Positions 52,131 through 60,306 of a stretch of DNA of 64,000 nucleotides are shown piece by piece. The translations under genes were made by a program, and so were the position numbers. Where the stretch lies: assembly GCF_000498395.2 (NCBI RefSeq), contig NZ_CP010979.1, positions 5,490,501 to 5,554,500 on the forward strand, given 5' to 3'. The notes beneath the pieces are model-generated. The model did no database searches. It was not told the DNA's origin and worked only from the letters and a program-made list of their open reading frames with translations. Numbering within the stretch: position 1 is the stretch's first letter; each line of letters starts with the position of its first letter. The DNA comes from Pseudomonas putida S13.1.2. GTDB taxonomy: Bacteria > Pseudomonadota > Gammaproteobacteria > Pseudomonadales > Pseudomonadaceae.

Positions 52131-52224
52131 GGCCTCATCGCCGGCAAGCCAGCTCCCACAGGTACTGCGCAGTAATTGAAGGCAGTGTGATACCTGTGGG
52201 AGCTGGCTTGCCGGCGATGAGGCC
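52131..52224. repeat. REP element, subtype B, with a perfect 34-bp inverted repeat
   Basis: Arms 52131-52164 and 52191-52224 are perfect reverse complements around a 26-base spacer and contain TCGCCGGCAAGCCAGCTCC. It separates the convergent cytochrome and DUF1090 genes. Confidence 0.9.
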
Positions 52225-52247
52225 AGTAAGGGCAACGCGAATCGCTG

Positions 52248-52640
52248 TCAGCGATCCAGATCGTCCACGGCTTCCTGCAGCTCTTTGCGCGACTCGGCAA
52301 GCTTGTCCTTGCGCTTGTTGATCTTCTCCGCGTCGCCTTTTTTCTCGGCTTTCTTCAGGTCTTTTTCCCGCTGCGCCACTTCGTGACGTGCATCCAGCAC
52401 CTTCTGCTCTCGCTCTTTGCGCAGGCTCGCGTCGGTGCAGTTGTCCACGCCACGCAGTGCTTCCTCCAGCCCTGCGACCTGGCCGCTATTGCCGTGGTCG
52501 CGGGCAATTTTCAGCTGGTTCTCGATGGCGCTGCGCTTGGCGGCGCAGCCGGTCAGGCCTGGGTCTGGCTGGGCGGCTTGCACGGCACCTGCAGCCAAAC
52601 CGAGTGATGCGAGCAGGAAAAGAGTCGAAATGCGTTTCAT
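52248..52640 (-). CDS. DUF1090 family periplasmic protein
   Basis: A 130-aa protein with a signal peptide (MKRISTLFLLASLGLAAGAVQA). The mature protein has two cysteines, in LTGCAAKRSAIENQL and GVDNCTDASLRKE, characteristic of DUF1090 (YqjC type), followed by a long charged coiled-coil-like helix KVLDARHEVAQREKDLKK to the end. The start at 52640 has AGGAGGC upstream. The function is unknown. Confidence 0.9.
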   Translation of the reverse strand: MKRISTLFLLASLGLAAGAVQAAQPDPGLTGCAAKRSAIENQLKIARDHGNSGQVAGLEEALRGVDNCTDASLRKEREQKVLDARHEVAQREKDLKKAEKKGDAEKINKRKDKLAESRKELQEAVDDLDR

Positions 52641-52771
52641 GAAAAGCCTCCTGAACGGGGCGGGGCAGCAAAAGTTGGTGGAAATCCTGCCTTGGTTTTG
52701 CCCATTTAGGAACCCTTGGTGGGGTTTTCCGCTTGAATCTCGGGTTTTCCTACAAGCTAAATGGTAAAAAA

Positions 52772-54472
52772 TCATTGCTCAATGCGCTGGGGCGTAGCGG
52801 GGAACCCCTCTATGCCGGTTTTCGCCAACCGTGCAGCAATGGCTTGCACCTCAGGGGCCGCGAAGAAATCCACAAGTTGGCGCGAGCGTTTTGTGCCGAT
52901 GCCGGGCACGGTTTGCCATTGCCCGGTACTGCGCGAAGCCAGCTCTGGCCAGTCACCCGTCAGTTGTAGATGCTTGCCGACGGGCGCGCCAATGCCGCGC
53001 AGCCACTGATCGAAGGGGCGTGAGCGCGCTTGGTCGAAACTGCCCAGCAGCTGTGCCGCCGCCAGGCTGCTTATGCCGGGGACCTGCTGCAGGCGCTCGG
53101 CATCGAGATGCAGCCAATCGGTCATTGACGTTACCAGGCCAGCTTCGACCAGCCGGCGCCATGTCCCGGGCCCGGTGCGCGGCAAGGCCAGGCCGTGTTT
53201 CCCGCCAAGCCAGGTGAGCCGGGCAATGAATTGTTCCTCACAGGCCTCGCTGGCCTGCCAGCAGCTGTGCGCGTGATGCTGCTCGGGAGCAGGCGCGGCC
53301 AGGGTTTGGCGCTCGACAGCGCGGTGCGCGACGTGATCGAGCCGTGGAATGGTCAGCCCGGCAAGGCTGATGGCCACCTGGTCGCCGGGGCCGATATCCA
53401 GGGCTTGCCAGCGCGCCAGCGAGCCAAGGCTTACCTGGGTAATGCGCCTGTCGTCGAGGGTTACCGGCTGCACATGCACAACGGGCGTGACCTTGCCGGT
53501 GCGGCCAACCCGAAAGCGCACGTCGCGTACTTCGGCCAAGGCTTGCACATAAGGGTATTTCCAGGCTGCGATCCAGTACGGCGCCTTGGCTTGCCAGCGC
53601 TCGGCGGGCGGCCGGCTGCCCTGGCGCAGGATCACGCCGTCGGTGGCGAAGGGCAGGGGAGAGCGATACCAGTGCTCGCGCCAGTGGGCTGCATCTTCCA
53701 GCGTGTCGATGGCGATGCTGTAACGTTGGCTGTCGGGGAAACCCAGTTGTTCCAGTTGTGCGAGGCGTTCGGCCTGTTGGTCAGGGCCTTGCGGCCAGCC
53801 CCACACGAACAGGCCGATAGTGTTCCCTTGCTCGGCGGTCATTTGCTTGCGTGCGAGCAGCCCGGCTACGGTGCCGCGGGCGTTGGCGCTGCCTGCCTGG
53901 GCTTGTACGTGTTCGGTCAGGCGCAGATACAGTTCACCTTGCAAGTGCAGGTCAACCGGCGTGGACAATTGTCGGGTGATTGCGCCGAGTTGTGGGATGT
54001 GTCGGCTCCAGTCATGGCCGTGTACCCCGTCACCCCGGCTGGTCAGCTGTACCAATCGGCCCCGCTGATAAGTGAGGGAAACTGCAACACCGTCGACCTT
54101 GGGCTGTACCCACACGCCGGTCTTGCCGGTGAGCCATCGCCCCACGGCCTGGCGGTCTGCCAGCTTGTCGACGCCGGTATGCGGCACCGGGTGGGGGACC
54201 GGGCCGCGAGCGCTGGTCAGGGGGGAGGGGCTGCTGCCAACCGCGAAGCATTGCTGCAGGTGATTCAGGCGCTCGCGGCTTTGGTCGTACAGTTCATCGG
54301 CGACCAGGGCAAGCCCCTGGCGATGGTAGTGCTCGTCCCATCGGGCAAGCGTGGCGCGCAGTTGCGCAACTTCGGCCTCTGCCTGTTGCGGCTTCCAGTC
54401 GGGGCATGAGGTGGCGCTGGCCAGAGGGGTGTGTAGCGCAAACAGCAGGACAAGCAGCAGCTGGTACGGCAT
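52772..54472 (-). CDS. ligB: LigB, NAD+-dependent DNA ligase with signal-peptide-like N-terminus
   Basis: A 566-aa LigB-type ligase. The adenylation lysine is K125 in VQPKVDGVA. Nucleotidyltransferase and OB-fold parts follow, then helix-hairpin-helix repeats (LQQVPGISSLAAAQLLGSF), but the zinc finger and BRCT domain of LigA are missing. The protein opens MPYQLLLVLLFALHTPLASATSC, which reads as a secretory signal, and the mature N-terminus keeps a CP.W..Q..EAE pattern. The ATG at 54472 has AAGGA upstream. Whether it is exported is unresolved. Confidence 0.92.
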   Translation of the reverse strand: MPYQLLLVLLFALHTPLASATSCPDWKPQQAEAEVAQLRATLARWDEHYHRQGLALVADELYDQSRERLNHLQQCFAVGSSPSPLTSARGPVPHPVPHTGVDKLADRQAVGRWLTGKTGVWVQPKVDGVAVSLTYQRGRLVQLTSRGDGVHGHDWSRHIPQLGAITRQLSTPVDLHLQGELYLRLTEHVQAQAGSANARGTVAGLLARKQMTAEQGNTIGLFVWGWPQGPDQQAERLAQLEQLGFPDSQRYSIAIDTLEDAAHWREHWYRSPLPFATDGVILRQGSRPPAERWQAKAPYWIAAWKYPYVQALAEVRDVRFRVGRTGKVTPVVHVQPVTLDDRRITQVSLGSLARWQALDIGPGDQVAISLAGLTIPRLDHVAHRAVERQTLAAPAPEQHHAHSCWQASEACEEQFIARLTWLGGKHGLALPRTGPGTWRRLVEAGLVTSMTDWLHLDAERLQQVPGISSLAAAQLLGSFDQARSRPFDQWLRGIGAPVGKHLQLTGDWPELASRSTGQWQTVPGIGTKRSRQLVDFFAAPEVQAIAARLAKTGIEGFPATPQRIEQ

Positions 54473-54561
54473 GGCCAGCATCCTTGCATGGCGGGTGGGT
54501 CCCCAAGCCTAGGCAGGTTCGCAGGCGCTTGCCGCCGCGCGATTGTCAGCCGATATGTCAC

Positions 54562-54596
54562 AAAAAAGCCCCTGCCGATTCCTCGGCAGGGGCTTT
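54562..54596 (-). terminator. Intrinsic terminator of metK
   Basis: On the minus strand AAAGCCCCTGCCGA and TCGGCAGGGGCTTT (14-bp arms, 4-base loop) are followed by a T run. It lies 20 bases after the metK stop. Confidence 0.92.
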
Positions 54597-54616
54597 CGCC
54601 TGGTGCTGTAGGAAAC

Positions 54617-55807
54617 TTACAGGCCGGCAGCGTCACGCAACGACTGGGCGCGGTCGGTGCGCTCCCAGGTGAAGGTGGTGAAGGTGTCGTCGCCGACAGT
54701 CTTCTGCTGCGGGGTGCGGCCGAAGTGGCCGTAAGCAGCGGTTTCCTGGTACATCGGGTGCAGCAGGTCAAGCATGGTGGTAATCGCGTACGGACGCAGG
54801 TCGAAGCACTCGCGCACCAGCTGGATGATCTTGTCGTCGGAGACCTTGCCGGTACCGAAGGTGTTGATCGAAATGGAGGTCGGCTGGGCCACGCCAATGG
54901 CGTACGACACCTGGATCTCGCAACGCTCGGCCAGGCCGGCGGCAACGATGTTCTTGGCTACGTAGCGGCCGGCATAGGCGGCGGAGCGGTCGACCTTGGA
55001 CGGGTCCTTGCCGGAGAACGCACCACCACCGTGGCGGGCCATGCCGCCGTAGGAGTCAACGATGATCTTGCGGCCGGTCAGGCCACAGTCACCCACCGGG
55101 CCACCGATGATGAAGTTGCCGGTCGGGTTGATGTGGTACTGGGTGCCCTTGTGCAGCAGCTCGGCAGGCAGGGTGTGCTTGACGATCAGCTCCATCACGG
55201 CTTCTTGCAGGTCTTTCTGCGAAACTTCCGGGTTGTGCTGGGTCGACAATACCACCGCGTCGATACCGACCACCTTGCCGTTTTCGTAGCGGCAGGTGAC
55301 CTGCGACTTGGCATCCGGGCGCAGCCACGGCAGCAGGCCGGACTTGCGCGCTTCGGCCTGGCGCTCGACCAGACGGTGCGAGAAGCAGATTGGTGCCGGC
55401 ATCAGTACTTCGGTTTCGTTGCTGGCATAGCCGAACATCAGGCCCTGGTCACCGGCGCCCTGGTCTTCTGGCTTGGAGCGGTCCACGCCCTGGGCGATGT
55501 CCACCGACTGCTTGCCGATGATGTTCATCACGGCGCAGGTGGCGCCGTCGAAGCCGACGTCGGAGCTGTTGTAGCCGATGTCGATGATCACCTTGCGCAC
55601 CAGGTCTTCCAGGTCGACCCAGGCCGAGGTGCTGACTTCGCCGGCGATGATGGCGACACCGGTCTTGACCAGGGTTTCGCACGCTACGCGGGCGTATTTG
55701 TCCTGGGCGATGATGGCATCAAGGACGGCGTCCGAAATCTGGTCGGCGATCTTGTCCGGATGCCCTTCGGACACGGACTCGGAGGTGAAAAGGGAGTATT
55801 CGCTCAT
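54617..55807 (-). CDS. metK: MetK, S-adenosylmethionine synthetase
   Basis: A 396-aa enzyme that makes SAM from methionine and ATP. The signatures GAGDQGLMFGYA and GGGAFSGKDPSKVDRS are intact, and EYSLFTSESVSEGHPDKIADQ forms the N-terminus. AGGAACC lies about 8 bases before the ATG. It starts 18 bases after the SahR-like gene, so both are on one transcript under the upstream palindrome. Confidence 0.98.
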   Translation of the reverse strand: MSEYSLFTSESVSEGHPDKIADQISDAVLDAIIAQDKYARVACETLVKTGVAIIAGEVSTSAWVDLEDLVRKVIIDIGYNSSDVGFDGATCAVMNIIGKQSVDIAQGVDRSKPEDQGAGDQGLMFGYASNETEVLMPAPICFSHRLVERQAEARKSGLLPWLRPDAKSQVTCRYENGKVVGIDAVVLSTQHNPEVSQKDLQEAVMELIVKHTLPAELLHKGTQYHINPTGNFIIGGPVGDCGLTGRKIIVDSYGGMARHGGGAFSGKDPSKVDRSAAYAGRYVAKNIVAAGLAERCEIQVSYAIGVAQPTSISINTFGTGKVSDDKIIQLVRECFDLRPYAITTMLDLLHPMYQETAAYGHFGRTPQQKTVGDDTFTTFTWERTDRAQSLRDAAGL

Positions 55808-55825
55808 CTCGAAGGTTCCTGAAAT

Positions 55826-56818
55826 TTACCGATGGTGTATGTCGCCAGCCGTCCGCTGGAAGTGGCGGACCTGGATCTGGAAACCGTTACGCAAGCCCAC
55901 GTACAGGCTGTCCCCATGGGCCAGCCCGGCAGCGTTGGCCCAGCGGGCCAGGTCGTCCTGTTCAAAGCCAAGCCACAGGTCGCCGCAGGCGTCCCGCGCC
56001 CACCCCTGGTCATGGCTGCACAATTCGGTGACCAGCAGGCTGCCGCCTGCCTTCACCCGTTTGGCCAACTGGCTCAAGGCCAGGGCCGGGTCGCTGAAAT
56101 GGTGCAGCACCATGTTCAGCACAACGCAGTCGGCGGCCACATCCGTTGCACCCAGTGCATCGGCCAACTGCAGGTTCACGTTGTCGAGCCCCTCGCGCTG
56201 GCACACCTGGCGCGCCAGTTCGAGCATGGTCGGGCTGTTGTCCAGGGCGGTGACCTGGGCGAAGCGCCGGGCCAGGTCGGGGAGGAAGCCGCCGTCACCG
56301 GGGCCGACCTCCAGGGCGCTGGCGGCCGGGTCGAAATGCAGTTTGTCGAGCAGCGCCAGCAGGCTTTCGCGGTACTGCGGCAGGCCGGCGATCAGGTCTT
56401 GCTGGGCGCGAAACTTCTCTTCCACGCGCAGGAAGAAGTCCTGGCTTGTGGCCGCGCGGCGTTGTTGCACCTGGGCGATCCGCGCCTGCACGGCCGGCGG
56501 CAGGGCCAGGTCGTCGACTTCTTCGAGCAGCGCCGCATGCAGCCGACCACCCAGGCGCAGGCTGTCGGGCAGTGCGCGGCGATAGAAGATGGCGTTACCT
56601 TCGCGGCGAGTTGCCACCAGCTCGGCCTGGGCCAGCACCTTCAGGTGGTGGCTCATGCCCGACTGGCCGATGTCGAAGATCTGCGCCAGCTCCAGCACGC
56701 CGAACGAGTCGTTGGCCAGGGCGCGCAATACGTTCAGGCGCAGCGCGTCGCCACTGGCTTTGCACAGGGCTGCCAATGCTTCACGTTGCTCGGGGATCGA
56801 TTGCGCGCGCAGGTTCAT
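55826..56818 (-). CDS. sahR: SahR-like ArsR-family regulator fused to a SAM-methyltransferase-fold domain
   Basis: A 330-aa protein. Residues about 10-90 form an ArsR-type winged helix (DALRLNVLRALANDSFGVLEL.., then FDIGQSGMSHHLKVLAQAEL) without the metal-binding cysteines of arsenic sensors. From about 145 there is a class I methyltransferase fold with ALEVGPGDGGFLPDLARRF. This architecture matches SahR, which in proteobacteria senses SAH through the methyltransferase-like domain and controls methionine-cycle genes. It is co-directional with metK. The perfect palindrome 52 bases upstream is its probable operator. Confidence 0.85.
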   Translation of the reverse strand: MNLRAQSIPEQREALAALCKASGDALRLNVLRALANDSFGVLELAQIFDIGQSGMSHHLKVLAQAELVATRREGNAIFYRRALPDSLRLGGRLHAALLEEVDDLALPPAVQARIAQVQQRRAATSQDFFLRVEEKFRAQQDLIAGLPQYRESLLALLDKLHFDPAASALEVGPGDGGFLPDLARRFAQVTALDNSPTMLELARQVCQREGLDNVNLQLADALGATDVAADCVVLNMVLHHFSDPALALSQLAKRVKAGGSLLVTELCSHDQGWARDACGDLWLGFEQDDLARWANAAGLAHGDSLYVGLRNGFQIQVRHFQRTAGDIHHR

Positions 56819-56859
56819 GGGGCGGCAGTCTAGACAGGCATCGATGCCCTAGCAAGGCC

Positions 56860-56881
56860 AATATCAAAAAGTTTTGATATT
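56860..56881. promoter_or_regulatory. Perfect palindrome, probable SahR-type operator
   Basis: The arms AATATCAAAA and TTTTGATATT are exact reverse complements around AG. It lies 42 bases before the SahR-like ATG and 165 bases before tktA. ArsR-family regulators bind such AT-rich palindromes; it probably governs the regulator and metK. Confidence 0.8.
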
Positions 56882-57045
56882 GGGTGATGGGCGGGGCGGG
56901 TAACCCGGTTTTGCCCCGAATTGAATGCCAATCACAGGAAAATCCCCCGACTGCGACCATACGTCATTGCCCCAAAGCCCCCCAGTGGGCGAAAATGGCC
57001 GCCTTTTTCGTAACACCACCTATTCAAGACCCCAGGAGATCAGCG

Positions 57046-59043
57046 ATGCCCAGCCGTCGTGAACGTGCCAACGCCATTCGTGCCCTCAGCATGGATGCCG
57101 TGCAAAAGGCCAACAGCGGCCACCCAGGTGCCCCGATGGGCATGGCGGATATCGCCGAAGTGCTCTGGCGCGACTATCTGAAGCACAACCCGAGCAACCC
57201 GAGCTTTGCCGACCGTGACCGCTTCGTGCTGTCCAACGGCCACGGCTCGATGCTGATCTACTCGCTGCTGCACCTGACCGGCTACGACGTCACCATCGAT
57301 GACCTCAAATCGTTCCGCCAGCTGCACAGCCGTACCCCGGGCCACCCGGAGTTCGGCTACACCCCGGGTGTCGAGACCACCACCGGCCCGCTGGGCCAAG
57401 GCCTGGCCAACGCCGTGGGCTTTGCCCTGGCGGAGAAAGTACTGGGTGCCCAGTTCAACCGTGAAGGCCACAACGTCGTCGACCACAACACCTACGTGTT
57501 CCTGGGCGACGGCTGCATGATGGAAGGCATCTCCCATGAAGTCGCCTCGCTGGCCGGCACCCTGGGCCTGAACAAGCTGGTTGCCTTCTATGACGACAAC
57601 GGCATTTCCATCGACGGTGAAGTGGAAGGTTGGTTCACCGACGACACGCCGAAGCGTTTCGAGTCCTACAACTGGCTGGTGATCCGCAACGTCAATGGCC
57701 ACGACGCCGACGAGATCCGTACCGCCATCGACACCGCCCGCAAGAGCGACCGTCCGACCCTGATCTGCTGCAAGACCATCATCGGTTTCGGTTCGCCGAA
57801 CAAGCAGGGCAAGGAAGACTGCCACGGTGCCCCGCTGGGTAACGACGAAATCGCCCTGGCGCGCAAGGAACTGAACTGGAACCACGGTCCGTTCGAAGTC
57901 CCTGCCGACATCTACGCCGAGTGGGATGCCAAGCAAGCCGGCGCCAAGGCCGAAGCCGAATGGAACCAGCGTTTCGACGCCTATGCCGCTGCCTTCCCGG
58001 AGCTGGCCAGCGAGCTCAAGCGCCGCCTGAACGGTGAGCTGCCAGCCGACTTCGCAGAAAAAGCCGCTGCCTATATTGCTGAAGTCGCGGCCAAGGGCGA
58101 GACCATTGCCAGCCGCAAGGCCAGCCAGAACACCCTGAACGCCTTCGGCCCGCTGCTGCCGGAACTGCTGGGCGGCTCGGCCGACCTGGCCGGCTCCAAC
58201 CTGACCCTGTGGAAAGGTTGCAAGGGCGTCAGCCATGAAGATGCCAATGGCAACTACATGTACTACGGCGTGCGCGAGTTTGGCATGACCGCGATCATGA
58301 ACGGCGTTGCCTTGCACGGCGGCCTGGTGCCTTACGGCGCGACTTTCCTGATGTTCATGGAATACGCCCGCAACGCCGTGCGCATGTCTGCCCTGATGAA
58401 GCAGCGCGTGATCCACGTCTACACCCACGATTCCATCGGCCTGGGCGAAGACGGCCCGACTCACCAGCCGATCGAGCAGCTGGCCAGCCTGCGCAGCACG
58501 CCGAACCTGGACACCTGGCGCCCGGCCGACGCGGTGGAATCCGCCGTGTCCTGGAAGCACGCCCTGGAGCGCAAGGACGGCCCGTCGGCGCTGATCTTCT
58601 CGCGTCAGAACCTGCAGCATCAGGTGCGCAGCGATGCGCAGATCGCCGACATCGCCCGTGGCGGCTACGTGCTCAAGGACAGCGCTGGCGAGCCTGAGCT
58701 GATCCTGATCGCCACCGGTTCCGAAGTGGGCCTGGCCGTTCAGGCCTTCGACAAACTGACCGAGCAAGGCCGCAAGGTGCGTGTCGTGTCGATGCCGAGC
58801 ACCAGCGTGTTCGACGCGCAGGACGCTGCCTACAAGCAGTCCGTGCTGCCGTTGGAAGTGGGTGCGCGCATCGCCATCGAAGCTGCCCACGCCGACTTCT
58901 GGTACAAGTACGTCGGCCTGGAAGGTCGTATCATTGGCATGACCACCTACGGTGAGTCGGCCCCGGCCTCTGCACTGTTCGAAGAGTTCGGCTTCACCCT
59001 GGATAACATCCTCGGTACTGCCGAAGAGCTGCTGGAAGACTGA
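57046..59043 (+). CDS. tktA: TktA, transketolase
   Basis: A 665-aa thiamine-diphosphate enzyme of the pentose phosphate pathway. KANSGHPGAPMGMADIAEVLW with His26 begins the active site. The ThDP motif GDGCMMEGISHEVASLAG is near residue 153 and DNGISIDG follows. The C-terminal domain has LIATGSEVGLAVQA. AGGAG lies about 7 bases before the ATG. It heads tktA-epd-pgk-fba, which links pentose phosphate and glycolysis/gluconeogenesis flux. Confidence 0.98.
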   Translation: MPSRRERANAIRALSMDAVQKANSGHPGAPMGMADIAEVLWRDYLKHNPSNPSFADRDRFVLSNGHGSMLIYSLLHLTGYDVTIDDLKSFRQLHSRTPGHPEFGYTPGVETTTGPLGQGLANAVGFALAEKVLGAQFNREGHNVVDHNTYVFLGDGCMMEGISHEVASLAGTLGLNKLVAFYDDNGISIDGEVEGWFTDDTPKRFESYNWLVIRNVNGHDADEIRTAIDTARKSDRPTLICCKTIIGFGSPNKQGKEDCHGAPLGNDEIALARKELNWNHGPFEVPADIYAEWDAKQAGAKAEAEWNQRFDAYAAAFPELASELKRRLNGELPADFAEKAAAYIAEVAAKGETIASRKASQNTLNAFGPLLPELLGGSADLAGSNLTLWKGCKGVSHEDANGNYMYYGVREFGMTAIMNGVALHGGLVPYGATFLMFMEYARNAVRMSALMKQRVIHVYTHDSIGLGEDGPTHQPIEQLASLRSTPNLDTWRPADAVESAVSWKHALERKDGPSALIFSRQNLQHQVRSDAQIADIARGGYVLKDSAGEPELILIATGSEVGLAVQAFDKLTEQGRKVRVVSMPSTSVFDAQDAAYKQSVLPLEVGARIAIEAAHADFWYKYVGLEGRIIGMTTYGESAPASALFEEFGFTLDNILGTAEELLED

Positions 59044-59052
59044 TGTAACAAT

Positions 59053-59072
59053 GGAGGGCAGTGACGCCCTCC
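59053..59072 (+). terminator. Hairpin after tktA
   Basis: GGAGGGC and GCCCTCC flank a 6-base loop, 10 bases after the tktA stop. No T run follows, so it is a weak terminator or mRNA-stabilising hairpin. Confidence 0.4.
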
Positions 59073-59087
59073 AGGTCGTGCAAGGGG

Positions 59088-59202
59088 AGGGCTTCGCCCT
59101 CCATCGCGACGCAAGGCCGCTCCTACAGGTACCACGCAACCCCGATGTTGCCGCGGTATCTGTAGGAGCGGCCTTGTGTCGCGATGGCCGCAACGCGGCC
59201 CC
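59088..59202. repeat. REP element pair, subtype C, between tktA and epd
   Basis: ATCGCGACGCAAGGCCGCTC (59103 on) faces its inverse ending at 59185, with one mismatch (CACAAGG vs CGCAAGG), and a GGCCGCAACGCGGCC stem beyond. It would separate tktA from epd transcripts. Confidence 0.85.
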
Positions 59203-59232
59203 AAAAGCCATCATGCGTTAGCGAGCCAACGA

Positions 59233-60294
59233 ATGCCCCACCCGCGTCCCTACAAAGTTGCACTCAACGGTTATGGCCGCATCGGCCGCTGTGTCCTGCG
59301 CGCGCTGTTCGAGCGGGGGGCAAAGGCGGGTTTCGAGATCGTCGCGCTGAACGACCTGGCCGACCAGGCCAGCCTTGAGTACCTGACACGCTTCGACTCC
59401 ACTCACGGGCGTTTCCCCGGCGAGGTGAGGGTCGATGGTGACTGTCTGCATATCAATGGCGACTGCGTGAAGGTAATGCGCAGTGCCACCCCCGAAGGCA
59501 TCGACTGGGCTGCGCTGGACATCGACTTGGTGCTGGAGTGCTCCGGTGCTTACAACACTCGTGCCGATGGCCAGCGCTTCCTCGACGCCGGTGCACCCAG
59601 GGTGCTGTTCTCGCAGCCCATGGCCAGCGAGGCCGATGTTGACGCCACGGTGGTTTACGGCATCAACCAGGCCTGCCTGACCGGCAGCGAGCGCCTGGTG
59701 TCCAATGCCTCGTGCACCACCAACTGTGGCGTGCCGCTGCTGCGTGTACTGGACCAGGCGTTCGGCATCGAATACGTGCAGATCACCACCATCCACTCGG
59801 CGATGAACGACCAGCCGGTAATCGACGCCTACCACCACGAAGACCTGCGCCGCACGCGTTCGGCCTTTCAGTCGGTGATCCCGGTGTCCACTGGTCTGGC
59901 ACGTGGCATCGAGCGCCTGCTCCCGGAACTTGCCGGGCGAATCCAGGCCAAAGCGGTACGTGTACCGACCGTCAATGTCTCGTGCCTGGACATCACCCTG
60001 CAGACCGCCCGCGACACCAGCGCGGCCGAGGTCAACCGGGTGTTGCGCGAGGCTGCGCTGGAAGGCCCGCTGAAAGGCTTGCTGGCCTACACCGAGCTGC
60101 CGCACGCCAGCTGTGATTTCAACCATGACCCGCATTCGGCGATTGTCGATGCCAGCCAGACCCGCGTTTCCGGCCCCCGGCTGGTGAACCTGCTGGCCTG
60201 GTTCGACAACGAATGGGGTTTTGCCAACCGTATGCTCGACGTTGCCGAACACTTTCTGCACGTCGTTCACCCAACCCGCAACAAACAGCCCTGA
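59233..60294 (+). CDS. epd: Epd, erythrose-4-phosphate dehydrogenase
   Basis: A 353-aa GAPDH-family enzyme. The NAD-binding VALNGYGRIGRCVLRA is at the N-terminus, and the catalytic cysteine is in NASCTTNCGVPLL. Epd rather than GapA is inferred from the operon with pgk and tktA and from TTIHSAMNDQPVIDAYHHEDLRRTR. It oxidises erythrose-4-phosphate for pyridoxal phosphate synthesis. ATG 59233 is weakly preceded by GCGAGC. pgk follows 12 bases downstream. Confidence 0.92.
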   Translation: MPHPRPYKVALNGYGRIGRCVLRALFERGAKAGFEIVALNDLADQASLEYLTRFDSTHGRFPGEVRVDGDCLHINGDCVKVMRSATPEGIDWAALDIDLVLECSGAYNTRADGQRFLDAGAPRVLFSQPMASEADVDATVVYGINQACLTGSERLVSNASCTTNCGVPLLRVLDQAFGIEYVQITTIHSAMNDQPVIDAYHHEDLRRTRSAFQSVIPVSTGLARGIERLLPELAGRIQAKAVRVPTVNVSCLDITLQTARDTSAAEVNRVLREAALEGPLKGLLAYTELPHASCDFNHDPHSAIVDASQTRVSGPRLVNLLAWFDNEWGFANRMLDVAEHFLHVVHPTRNKQP

Positions 60295-60306
60295 AGGACT
60301 GCATTC

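Noticed and set aside
57040..59214. 724-codon minus-strand open frame opposite tktA
   Set aside because: tktA is unambiguous by its ThDP motifs; the antisense frame only reflects the absence of TA-rich stop codons.
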